DNA of 34,759 nucleotides, taken from positions 1 to 34,759 of the forward strand of contig CAMHMZ010000028.1 of the NCBI GenBank assembly GCA_946186375.1. Reading direction: 5' to 3'. The position numbers and the translations under genes were made by a program. Each line of letters starts with the position of its first letter. The stretch's first letter is position 1. The notes under the pieces were generated by a model. It saw nothing but the letters and a program-made list of their open reading frames with translations. It was not told where the DNA came from and did no database searches. This DNA is from an uncultured Clostridia bacterium. GTDB lineage: Bacteria; Bacillota; Clostridia; Oscillospirales; Oscillospiraceae. Shown here piece by piece: positions 1-7,028 of the stretch.

Positions 1-450
1 GCCTGGAAATACTACAAGCAGATCATGCCGAATGAGGTCATCAAAAAGGTCGGCGTGGAGCGTTATCACGCTGAGGCCTATGCCTACTGCTCCACCATGC
101 TCGGCAAGGACAATGAGAAGTTCGGCTGGGGCTGCGTTTCTCAGGTCACCGGCACGGCGGCCTGGATGGACGTGGTGGCGACGCAGTATCTGTTGGGCAT
201 CCGCCCCACGCTGAAGGGCCTGCTGATCGACCCGTCGATTCCCGCCGACTGGGACGGCTTCACGGTAGAGCGCAGCTTCCGCGGCTGCCGTCTGACGATC
301 CGGGTGGAAAACCCCGATCACGTCCAGCACGGCGTCAGGGAGCTTTCCGTAAACGGAGAGCTGCTTGATCTGAAAGCGGGACCTGTTCTGACGGATGAGA
401 TCCTGAGGCAGGGCAGAAAAGCCGCTGTCAAGGTGATCATGGGAGGATAA
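1..450 (+). CDS. GH94-family glycoside phosphorylase, C-terminal part (5' truncated by window edge)
   Basis: The open frame runs in from base 1, so only the last 149 codons are present. The fragment begins with the aromatic-rich stretch AWKYYKQI and continues with RYHAEAYAYCS and the glycine/threonine segment QVTGTAAWM. In GH94 enzymes these belong to the end of the (alpha/alpha)6 catalytic barrel, where the SxxTGT loop helps bind phosphate. A short beta-rich C-terminal tail follows (PSIPADWDGFTVERSFRG). GH94 enzymes reversibly split beta-glucosidic disaccharides or oligosaccharides with phosphate to give a sugar 1-phosphate. No secretion signal can be judged from the fragment. Its stop codon overlaps the ribosome binding site of the next gene, so the two are probably one transcript. 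Which disaccharide is used cannot be read from this part. Confidence 0.85.
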   Translation, partial: AWKYYKQIMPNEVIKKVGVERYHAEAYAYCSTMLGKDNEKFGWGCVSQVTGTAAWMDVVATQYLLGIRPTLKGLLIDPSIPADWDGFTVERSFRGCRLTIRVENPDHVQHGVRELSVNGELLDLKAGPVLTDEILRQGRKAAVKVIMGG

Positions 451-454
451 CACA

Positions 455-1417
455 ATGAAAAAGCTGCTGATCGTATTGCTTGTTGTACTGATCGTTCTTG
501 CAGGTGCGGGAATTGGCGGATTTCTGTACATCAAGTCCATGATGCCCGGAGGAGACGGGAACAACGACATCGTAGAGGAGTATTACAAGAGCTTCCAATC
601 CGATTCGCCGCTTGAGATGAAGTATTCTCAGCCGGGCGATTATGCGATTGCTTATACAGAATTCCCCTCCGATAACGAATCCATCGGGAAAATCAGAGTC
701 TGGTATCCTGCGGACCTGGAAACCGGTGACTTGGTATGGCCGATGATCCTGGTGGTCAACGCCAGCGGAACGCCTGCTGCCTCCTATGAGCCCTTCTTCC
801 CACGGCTTGCCAGCTGGGGCTTTATCGTAGTCGGCAACGAGGACGGTCAGACCGGAAACGGTGAAACGGCCTCCCTTACCCTGGATTTCATGCTGAACAT
901 GCCCGCCGACTCTGTACTTTCAGGTAAGATCGATTATGGCAACATGGGCATTATCGGCTATTCCCAGGGCGGCGCCGGTGCGATCTGTGCTGTAACAAAC
1001 TATGAAAACGGCGCCCGATATAAGGCTATGTTTACAGGAAGCGCCGCCTATCCCACACTGGCTAAAAACATGGGCTGGGAGTATGACGTGTCCAAGGTCA
1101 CGATCCCGTATTTCATGGCTGCCGGTACCGGTAAGTCTGACGATTCCGGCAATGATCCGGAAACAAGCTACGGCGGAGTATCGCCGCTTTCCGCATTGAT
1201 TGCAAACTATGACAGCATCACGGACGACGTGCCAAAGCTCCGGGCACGGGCAGTCGGGGCCGAGCATGAGCAGATGCTGATGCGCTCGGACGGCTACATG
1301 ACCGCCTGGATGCTGTACCAGCTCACCGGCGATGAGGAGGCCGGAACAGTCTTCCTCGGGGAAAACGCGGAGATCCTCCACAACGCCAATTGGCAGGACG
1401 TGGAGAAGAATCGCTGA
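455..1417 (+). CDS. membrane-anchored alpha/beta hydrolase (PETase/chlorophyllase/dienelactone-hydrolase-like)
   Basis: A 320-residue protein. Residues 4-28 form one hydrophobic segment after MKK, which is a signal anchor or uncleaved signal peptide, so the catalytic part should face outside. The nucleophile elbow is GYSQGG with Ser170, and a histidine in the AEHEQM segment (about His271) is the likely triad base. The fold and spacing resemble bacterial polyester-hydrolase and chlorophyllase-like esterases, but the substrate is unknown. In this setting an esterase removing acyl groups from plant glycosides would make sense; that is inference. The start at 455 is supported by GGGAGG just upstream, which overlaps the stop of the preceding GH94 gene. 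A hairpin lies about 55 bases after the stop. Confidence 0.75.
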   Translation: MKKLLIVLLVVLIVLAGAGIGGFLYIKSMMPGGDGNNDIVEEYYKSFQSDSPLEMKYSQPGDYAIAYTEFPSDNESIGKIRVWYPADLETGDLVWPMILVVNASGTPAASYEPFFPRLASWGFIVVGNEDGQTGNGETASLTLDFMLNMPADSVLSGKIDYGNMGIIGYSQGGAGAICAVTNYENGARYKAMFTGSAAYPTLAKNMGWEYDVSKVTIPYFMAAGTGKSDDSGNDPETSYGGVSPLSALIANYDSITDDVPKLRARAVGAEHEQMLMRSDGYMTAWMLYQLTGDEEAGTVFLGENAEILHNANWQDVEKNR

Positions 1418-1471
1418 CTCTCATTAAACAGACAAGCGGAATCGCATCCCATCTCACCACAAGCGAAGAAA

Positions 1472-1500
1472 CAGGCAGGAGCGTTTTATGCCCCTGCCTG
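1472..1500. terminator. hairpin downstream of esterase gene
   Basis: CAGGCAGG (1472-1479) pairs perfectly with CCTGCCTG (1493-1500). Read leftwards it is followed by TTTCTT, so it resembles a terminator for the leftward remnant next to it more than one for the esterase gene. It could also act on rightward transcripts from the esterase gene, but there is no T-run on that side. Confidence 0.45.
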
Positions 1501-1511
1501 TCGTCATCTGT

Positions 1512-1589
1512 TTATATTTCTTTCATTGTTCCGTCCGTCAGTATGTCGATTATAATCTTGGCCGCCAGGCGGAACGCGTAGATAAAGGT
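1512..1589 (-). pseudogene. C-terminal remnant of a small helical protein, copy A (DUF6809-like, tentative)
   Basis: The minus strand codes for about 25 residues starting TFIYAFRLAAKI and ending at a TAA at 1512-1514. A stop codon lies directly upstream in the same frame, so no intact gene remains. The same protein end is found at 15891-15968, with 19 of 25 residues identical and about 76% DNA identity. Differences that largely spare the protein show that both were once coding. FIYxFRLxxK-type endings are common in small helical Firmicutes proteins near mobile DNA; the family name is a tentative recollection. Confidence 0.55.
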
Positions 1590-1740
1590 TTATACAAGTT
1601 AAAGCTATAAAAAGAAATAATAACACTCACGCTTACGATGCTTCCAAATATTACTTAGGAGGTATATACAGTATAATACTCACAGTATCCTCCACAATTC
1701 TTACTTTGGTTTCATGAAACTATTTATCCTTGCGGGGAAT

Positions 1741-1793
1741 TTACAATTTCAAGCGCTATTTTGCAATACCTTGGACGATGAAGAGTTTATGAT
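1741..1793 (+). promoter_or_regulatory. AraC-type operator and promoter of the GH1 gene (site 1)
   Basis: Direct repeats TTACAAT (1741-1747) and TTGCAAT (1761-1767) start 20 bases apart, about two helical turns, as expected for an AraC-family dimer. A -10-like TATGAT (1788-1793) begins exactly 21 bases after TTGCAA, so the proximal half-site overlaps the -35 position. The spacer resembles that of the sites at 4499 and 9346. Transcription would start near 1800, just ahead of the GGGAGG ribosome binding site at 1816-1821. Confidence 0.65.
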
Positions 1794-1828
1794 AGCAAGC
1801 AAAGAATTCATCATCGGGAGGAAGCTTC

Positions 1829-3151
1829 ATGAGCTTTTCGCAGGATTTTCTTTGGGGTGCGGCCAGCGCGGCCTATCAGATCGAGGGCGCATACGACGAG
1901 GACGGCAAGGGGCCGAGCATTTGGGACGCCCTCTCGGACGGACACATCGCCCACGGAGACAATGGCGCTGTCGCCTGTGACCACTATCACCGCTTCCGGG
2001 AGGACGTGGCGCTGATGAAGCAGCTCGGCCTCAAGGCCTACCGCTTCTCCGTCAGCTGGCCCCGGGTGATGCCGGAGGAAGGCAAGGTCAACGAAAAGGG
2101 CCTGGACTTCTACCGCTCGCTGGTGGACGAGCTGCTCTCCGCGGGCATCACGCCTTTAGTCACACTCTACCACTGGGATCTGCCGCTGTGGGTTCACGAG
2201 AAGGGCGGCTGGCTCGCAGGCTCCATCAGCGAGGATTTCGCCGCCTTTACCGCCGTGGTGGTGGAAGCCCTGTCGGATAAGGTGTCCTATTGGATGACCT
2301 TTAACGAGGGTACCTCCTTCATCGGCGAGGGCTATCTGCATGGCACCCACGCCCCCTTTGAGAGCGTCCCGGCGGGGAGCGAGGAAGAGGCTGAGAAGGT
2401 ACTGATCCTGACAAAAAACCTGCTGCTGGCCCACGCCAGGGCTGCCCGGGTGATCCGGGAAACGGCGATCCTGCCGCCCCAGATCGGCATTGCCACGGAC
2501 AGCACTTTATTTATGCCAGAATCGGAGACGGAAGAGGATATCCAAAAGGCGCGGGAAAAGACCTTTGCCGGCAAGCTCAATCACTACTATCTCAACTGGT
2601 GGCTCGATCCCATCATGAAGGGCGAGGCGCACCCTCGCCTGCGGGACATGCTCTCGGATGCGGAGCTGGCGCTGATCCATCAGCCGCTGGATTTCTTAGG
2701 CTGGAACTGCTATCTTGCCAGCAACTATAACGACAGCCCCGACGGAAAGCCCTGGCCGGGGATGCCCAGGACCAATATGGGCTGGGCTGTCACGCCGGAC
2801 GCGCTCTACTGGGGCGTGCGCTTCATCCACGAGCGCTATGGGCTGCCGATCATCATCTCGGAAAACGGCGTGGCGATCATCGATTTCAAAATGGACGACG
2901 GCCGCGTCCACGATCCCCAGCGCATCCAGTTCATGAAGTGGTATCTGCGCGGCCTGAGGCGGGCGGCGGACGAGGGCTTTCCCGTCAAGGGCTACATGGT
3001 CTGGTCGATCCTGGACAACCTGGAATGGGCCCACGGCTTTGACAGGCGCTTCGGCCTGATCTACGTGGACTTCCGCACGCAGGAGCGGACCTTGAAGGAT
3101 TCCGCCTACTGGTATGCGGAGCTCATCCGAACAAACGGCGAGAGCCTGTAA
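1829..3151 (+). CDS. GH1 family beta-glucosidase
   Basis: A 440-residue protein, the usual length for a single-domain GH1 enzyme. The N-terminus FLWGAASAAYQIEGA is the family signature. The acid/base Glu160 lies in TFNEG, where most members have TFNEP. The nucleophile is Glu345 in ISENGVA, and the late motif WSILDNLEWAHGF lines the sugar-binding site. There is no signal peptide, so it acts in the cytosol on imported beta-glucosides. The C-terminus lacks an obvious phosphate-binding Ser/Lys cluster, so plain beta-glucosidase is preferred over 6-phospho-beta-glucosidase. The start at 1829 follows GGGAGG at 1816-1821. Site 1 of the AraC-type operators lies just upstream, and the gene ends in a strong hairpin shared with the convergent regulator gene. 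Confidence 0.93.
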   Translation: MSFSQDFLWGAASAAYQIEGAYDEDGKGPSIWDALSDGHIAHGDNGAVACDHYHRFREDVALMKQLGLKAYRFSVSWPRVMPEEGKVNEKGLDFYRSLVDELLSAGITPLVTLYHWDLPLWVHEKGGWLAGSISEDFAAFTAVVVEALSDKVSYWMTFNEGTSFIGEGYLHGTHAPFESVPAGSEEEAEKVLILTKNLLLAHARAARVIRETAILPPQIGIATDSTLFMPESETEEDIQKAREKTFAGKLNHYYLNWWLDPIMKGEAHPRLRDMLSDAELALIHQPLDFLGWNCYLASNYNDSPDGKPWPGMPRTNMGWAVTPDALYWGVRFIHERYGLPIIISENGVAIIDFKMDDGRVHDPQRIQFMKWYLRGLRRAADEGFPVKGYMVWSILDNLEWAHGFDRRFGLIYVDFRTQERTLKDSAYWYAELIRTNGESL

Positions 3152-3160
3152 AAAAGTAAA

Positions 3161-3245
3161 CCTGTCATTCTGAGTAGCATAGCGGCGAAGAATCTTAAAG
3201 ATCCTTCGACTCCGCTTCGCTCCGCTCAGGATGACAGGCTTTTTT
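3161..3245. terminator. bidirectional terminator made of a REP-like palindromic repeat
   Basis: CCTGTCATTCTGAG (3161-3174) pairs with CTCAGGATGACAGG (3225-3238), flanked by A-rich bases on the left and six T on the right. The inner part carries AGAATCTT and AGATCCTTCG, which also fold back. It lies between two convergent genes and can stop transcription from both sides. TCATTCTGAG-type palindromes of this kind are scattered in many bacterial genomes. Confidence 0.8.
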
Positions 3246-3250
3246 CATTG

Positions 3251-4441
3251 TCAATTTGCTTTTCGGTTTTGCTTTCTATACTGCATCGGCGTCAGGCCGA
3301 ATTGCTTTTTGAACACGTTCTGAAAATAGGACTGGCTGGAATAGCCCAGGTACGCGCTGATCTCCGCCAGGCTCCGATCACCGTAAACAAGCAGATCGCA
3401 GGCCTCCTGCAGCTTGCATTTGGTGATATAGTCGCCCACGCTCATACCCAGCTCCGCCTTGAAGCGCCGCATGAGGTAAGAACTGCTGCGGTGGATCTCC
3501 TCGGCCACATCCTCTACGCCGATGGGCATGTTGGTGTGGCTCTGGATATAGGTCATGCAGCGGTAGATCTCCGCCGATACACCCTTGGGGAGCCTGGCCG
3601 CGCCGCAGCGAGCGCAGAAATCCATCAGCATCACATACTGCAGCCGGTGCACCTCCTCGATGGTCTGCGTCTGCTCGCACTCCAGCGTGTAGAGATCCGA
3701 GAGCTGATAGGCGCGCTCCGCGTCGAGCCCGCCGGGGATCGCGGCCAGCATGCAGACCTTGGATGCCAGACCGATCAGCGTGTTCTTGGCCTGGCGCAGC
3801 GGCGTGTGCGCCAGCTTGCCCTCGGAGGGAAAAGATCGGGTCTGCTCCAGGAAGCGCTGCAGCCGATTCGGATCGCCCTGCTGGATGTGGTGGTACAGCT
3901 CCTTTTCAAAGGCATAGGAGCTGCGGCTTTCTTCCTTCTCCTTGGAGTCAATGGCAGCGTCCAGAATCTTCGTCTCCAGCCTGGCCGTCTCTCCCTGCTC
4001 CTCGGCGTAGAAATCCTCAATCCTCCCTTCCTTGCCGTTGAGGCACAGATGCAGAAAGAGCAGCGTGCGTACCAGTTGCGCATGGCTGGTAATGGGGATG
4101 GCGTACAGCAGCTCCGTGACCGTCTCCCGGTATTCGGGAGGCGTTTTGGCTTCTTCAAAGAATTCCCGGATCAACTGCTCGCTGACCGGTGATGTGAAAA
4201 CCGGGCCGAGAAACAGATCATATCCTGTCCCTTCGATCTGCACATGCCCGTATTCCAGATCCGGGTTGATGGCGGCAAATTCCGGGTTGCGGGTCGGCGG
4301 ATACATGGGCCAGACCTCTTCGGGTGCTTCCAGCGAAGCCTGCTCTCCCAGGGAGGAATAGACAGGCCGCCCTCCGCAGAGCAGATTGACCGGGATCCCG
4401 GTGGCGGCGAAGAATTTCTTGGAAAAGGCGATATAGTCCAT
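3251..4441 (-). CDS. AraC-family transcriptional regulator
   Basis: A 396-residue protein. The C-terminal ~100 residues form the two helix-turn-helix AraC DNA-binding domain (VEDVAEEIHRSSSYLMRRF, then LAEISAYLGYSSQSYFQNVF, then KKQFGLTPMQYRK). The N-terminal ~280 residues do not look like the usual cupin sensor and are not recognised; they may sense an oligosaccharide. The start at 4441 is preferred over an in-frame ATG at 4489. It has GAGGTG upstream, and a leftward promoter (TTGTTT at 4489-4484, 17-base gap, TATACT at 4466-4461) lies between the two starts, so the longer form would begin upstream of its own transcript. The gene is divergent from the GH5-like gene and shares operator site 2 with it. 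It is the obvious candidate to bind all three direct-repeat sites. Confidence 0.9.
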   Translation of the reverse strand: MDYIAFSKKFFAATGIPVNLLCGGRPVYSSLGEQASLEAPEEVWPMYPPTRNPEFAAINPDLEYGHVQIEGTGYDLFLGPVFTSPVSEQLIREFFEEAKTPPEYRETVTELLYAIPITSHAQLVRTLLFLHLCLNGKEGRIEDFYAEEQGETARLETKILDAAIDSKEKEESRSSYAFEKELYHHIQQGDPNRLQRFLEQTRSFPSEGKLAHTPLRQAKNTLIGLASKVCMLAAIPGGLDAERAYQLSDLYTLECEQTQTIEEVHRLQYVMLMDFCARCGAARLPKGVSAEIYRCMTYIQSHTNMPIGVEDVAEEIHRSSSYLMRRFKAELGMSVGDYITKCKLQEACDLLVYGDRSLAEISAYLGYSSQSYFQNVFKKQFGLTPMQYRKQNRKAN

Positions 4442-4460
4442 CTTTTTCACCTCGTTTTCC

Positions 4461-4489
4461 AGTATAAAACTCGACACAAAGAAAAACAA
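4461..4489 (-). promoter_or_regulatory. promoter of the AraC-family gene
   Basis: Leftward TTGTTT (4489-4484), a 17-base spacer and TATACT (4466-4461). It sits 9 bases from the distal half-site of operator site 2, so bound regulator could also control its own gene. Confidence 0.55.
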
Positions 4490-4498
4490 GGCGGGAAT

Positions 4499-4551
4499 TT
4501 ACAATTCCGGACGCTATTTTGCAATAAGAAAACCGCCGCTTTTGCTACAGT
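4499..4551 (+). promoter_or_regulatory. AraC-type operator and promoter of the GH5-like gene (site 2)
   Basis: Direct repeats TTACAAT (4499-4505) and TTGCAAT (4519-4525) start 20 bases apart, with a -10-like TACAGT (4546-4551) beginning 21 bases after TTGCAA. The core between the repeats shares CGCTATT with site 1, and the bases just left of the site (CGGGAATT here) are also alike. It lies between the divergent regulator and glycosidase genes. Confidence 0.65.
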
Positions 4552-4591
4552 AAGCTCAGGAAAAAAACAAACTGACAATAGGAGGCGCAAG

Positions 4592-7027
4592 ATGAAACAA
4601 AACATCCGTATTTCCCCCGTAGAGCCGAACCGCGGCGCGCTGGACTTCTCCCACCTGCTGGACGCCCCGGCGGGCTGCCACGGCTTTGCGCGCGTGAAGA
4701 ATGGCCACTTCTATTTTGAAGACGGCAAGCGCGCCCGCTTCCTGGGCTTCAACATCGCCACCCGCTCCAACACCCCGACCCACGAGGACGCGGAGAAGCT
4801 GGCCGCGCGCCTTGCCAGCATGGGCGTGAACGTGATCCGCCTCCACGCGGCCGACGCCCCCATCGGAGAGGGAGCCGGCAACTGGTCCAGCTGCAGGGAG
4901 GCCCCGCTGCTGGATTATGACAAGGGCACCACCCGCGTCTTCAACCCCGAGGGTCTGGATCGCTTCGACTATCTCTTTGCAAAGCTCAAGGAGAAGGGCA
5001 TCTACCTGCACATCGACCTGATCGTGGCCCGGGCCTTTCTCGAGGGCGACGGTCTGGAGTACCCCGGCTCCATCCCCGCCTGCATGAAGCGCTACCCCAT
5101 GTACAACGCACGGCTCATCGAGCTGCAGAAGGAATACGCCCGGGAGCTGCTCTGCCATGTGAACCCCTACACCGGCCTCGCCCTCAAGGACGATCCGGCG
5201 GTCATGACCGTGCAGATGAACAACGAGGAGAGCGCCATCAAGGGGAACACCGGCGCGGACACGGGCGAGGAGATGAAGCCCTATCGGGACGAGGTTTCCC
5301 GCCGCTTCGGGGACTTTCTGCTGATGAAGTACCATAGCCGCGAGGAGATGAAAAAGGCCTGGACCCACGAGGGCGTCTGCTCCCTGGGCGAGGACGAGGA
5401 TCCCGCACAGGGGACCGTGCGCGGCATCGAGGGCGGCTTCTATCAGTCCGTGGGCGAACCCATGGGCGACTGGAACGCAGCCGAAGGCCTGGCCCGCTAT
5501 GCCGACTGGATGGAGTTCGGCGCGAGGATGAACCGTGCCTTCTACCAGGACATGAAGGACTATCTCATCTCCCTGGGCGTAAAGGTCCCCATCGTGGCCA
5601 GCAACCTGATGGCCGGGGCGGCGGATGTGTACGGTCACACCGACGGCGATCTGATGGAGAACAACACCTACTTCAACCACCCGCTGCTGCCTGTGCAGAA
5701 CGACACCTACATGGTCTACGGCCCGGCGGAGTATGTCAGCACGAACCCCCTCACCGTGCAGCGCGGCATCGGCTCCATGGGCACCACGCTCTTGAGCCTG
5801 GCCTCTGTCGCCATCGTGCAGGGTAAGCCCTTCATGCTTTCCGAGTGGAACGAATACGCCCTGCACCCCTTCCACTCCACGGCCTTTGTCCACACCGTGG
5901 CCTACGCCTGCCTGAACGACTGGGACGGGCTGATCCTCTACAACTACAACACCTCTGAGCACCCGGAGGACGAGCCGGCCGACGGCATCCTCACTATCTT
6001 TGACGCTTACAACGACCCGGCCCTGATCGCCCAGTGGGGCTTCATGGCTACCGTGTTCTTCAAAGGCCTGGTCTCCCCGGCGAAAAATCGGGTGGACGTG
6101 GTTTACACCCAGAACGACTGGAAGACCCTGCCGAACTTCCACACCATGCCCATGTGCACCCTGCCCTATCTGACGGCTTTCCGCAACGTCTTCCTGGACG
6201 GCGGCGAGCGCTACGAGGGCGATGCGGACGTGGCGATCAACGCGGGCTTCCTCAACGGCGGCGACCTGCGGGACGCCAGGCACGGCGTGTACTACGCCTG
6301 GTCCCCCTACCGGGACGCCAAGCGGAAATATCTGAATGAAACCCGCCTCAAGGACGCGGCAAAGAACACCGAGGAGATCCAAGCCGGCGTCCACCTGGGC
6401 GGGCAAGCCCTGGTCTTCGATAATATAGCGGAGATCGCCCAGTACGGCGACTACCGGCAGTTTGCCTCCCTCATGGACAAGGCCATGAAGCAGTGGGGGC
6501 TGCTTTCTGATGATTGCGGCTATGTGGACGGCAAGCTCATCTCCGATACCGGCGAGATCTGCTTTGATCCCGACCACGCCCGTTTCTCGGTTCAAAGCGA
6601 CAAGTGCGGCTACTTCAGCGGCGCGCCGGAGGCGGAAACGGTTCTGTCCGAGCGCGTGACCGTCAAGGCCGCCAACGAGCGCATCTCCCTGGCTCTGCTG
6701 CCCCGGGACGCGGAGACGCTCTCCGACGCCCGCGACTTCCTGCTGGTTGCCCTCGGCACCACCGGCACGGACGCGGAGAGCTTCAGCCCCGGTCCGGAGC
6801 TGATGCCCGGCCTGCAGTTCACCATGGTGCGCAAGGACGGCAAGCTCTACGCCGAAACGCTGGAGGGCAGCGTATTTGTGAAGGCCTCCCATGCCAGACT
6901 TGTGGTGCTTGACCCCGTGGGTCGGGAGCTGGGCGAGATCAAGGGTGAAAATCGGGACAACGGGGTGTACTTCAACATGCTGGGCGATCTGCCCGGCGTG
7001 CAGTACCGGCTTGTGATCGAGGACTGA
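4592..7027 (+). CDS. clan GH-A glycoside hydrolase (GH5-like), two-domain
   Basis: An 811-residue protein without signal peptide. Residues ~20-480 look like a (beta/alpha)8 hydrolase of clan GH-A. RFLGFNIATRSNTP is followed by GVNVIRLHAAD, a candidate acid/base Glu212 in QMNNEES after strand 4, and a candidate nucleophile Glu418 in LSEWNEY after strand 7. The remaining C-terminal part is beta-rich and may be an accessory sandwich domain. The family resembles GH5 cellulase-like proteins, but the substrate cannot be named. Start 4592 is chosen because GGAGG lies 7 bases upstream and an operator and promoter precede it; the frame is open further upstream, but that would run through the operator. 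The stop is 1 base from the start of the next gene, so the two are co-transcribed. Confidence 0.8.
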   Translation: MKQNIRISPVEPNRGALDFSHLLDAPAGCHGFARVKNGHFYFEDGKRARFLGFNIATRSNTPTHEDAEKLAARLASMGVNVIRLHAADAPIGEGAGNWSSCREAPLLDYDKGTTRVFNPEGLDRFDYLFAKLKEKGIYLHIDLIVARAFLEGDGLEYPGSIPACMKRYPMYNARLIELQKEYARELLCHVNPYTGLALKDDPAVMTVQMNNEESAIKGNTGADTGEEMKPYRDEVSRRFGDFLLMKYHSREEMKKAWTHEGVCSLGEDEDPAQGTVRGIEGGFYQSVGEPMGDWNAAEGLARYADWMEFGARMNRAFYQDMKDYLISLGVKVPIVASNLMAGAADVYGHTDGDLMENNTYFNHPLLPVQNDTYMVYGPAEYVSTNPLTVQRGIGSMGTTLLSLASVAIVQGKPFMLSEWNEYALHPFHSTAFVHTVAYACLNDWDGLILYNYNTSEHPEDEPADGILTIFDAYNDPALIAQWGFMATVFFKGLVSPAKNRVDVVYTQNDWKTLPNFHTMPMCTLPYLTAFRNVFLDGGERYEGDADVAINAGFLNGGDLRDARHGVYYAWSPYRDAKRKYLNETRLKDAAKNTEEIQAGVHLGGQALVFDNIAEIAQYGDYRQFASLMDKAMKQWGLLSDDCGYVDGKLISDTGEICFDPDHARFSVQSDKCGYFSGAPEAETVLSERVTVKAANERISLALLPRDAETLSDARDFLLVALGTTGTDAESFSPGPELMPGLQFTMVRKDGKLYAETLEGSVFVKASHARLVVLDPVGRELGEIKGENRDNGVYFNMLGDLPGVQYRLVIED

Positions 7028-7028
7028 T

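Larger units (their letters stand above)
1418..1828. other. intergenic stretch between esterase and GH1 genes
   Basis: This 411-base stretch has no intact gene. It holds a hairpin (1472-1500), a decayed leftward coding remnant (1512-1589), an AT-rich stretch of about 150 bases with a TATAAT hexamer at 1672-1677 lacking a convincing -35, and the AraC-type operator and promoter of the GH1 gene (1741-1793). Confidence 0.6.

Noticed and set aside
1740..1768. Reading TTTACA, 17 bases, GCAATA as an ordinary promoter at the operator sites
   Set aside because: GCAATA is a poor -10, the spacer is conserved as in a binding site, and a better -10 lies at the same distance downstream in all three sites.
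4244..4591. Longer N-terminus for the GH5-like gene
   Set aside because: That part is opposite the regulator gene and runs through its promoter and operator site 2; 4592 has GGAGG and a promoter.
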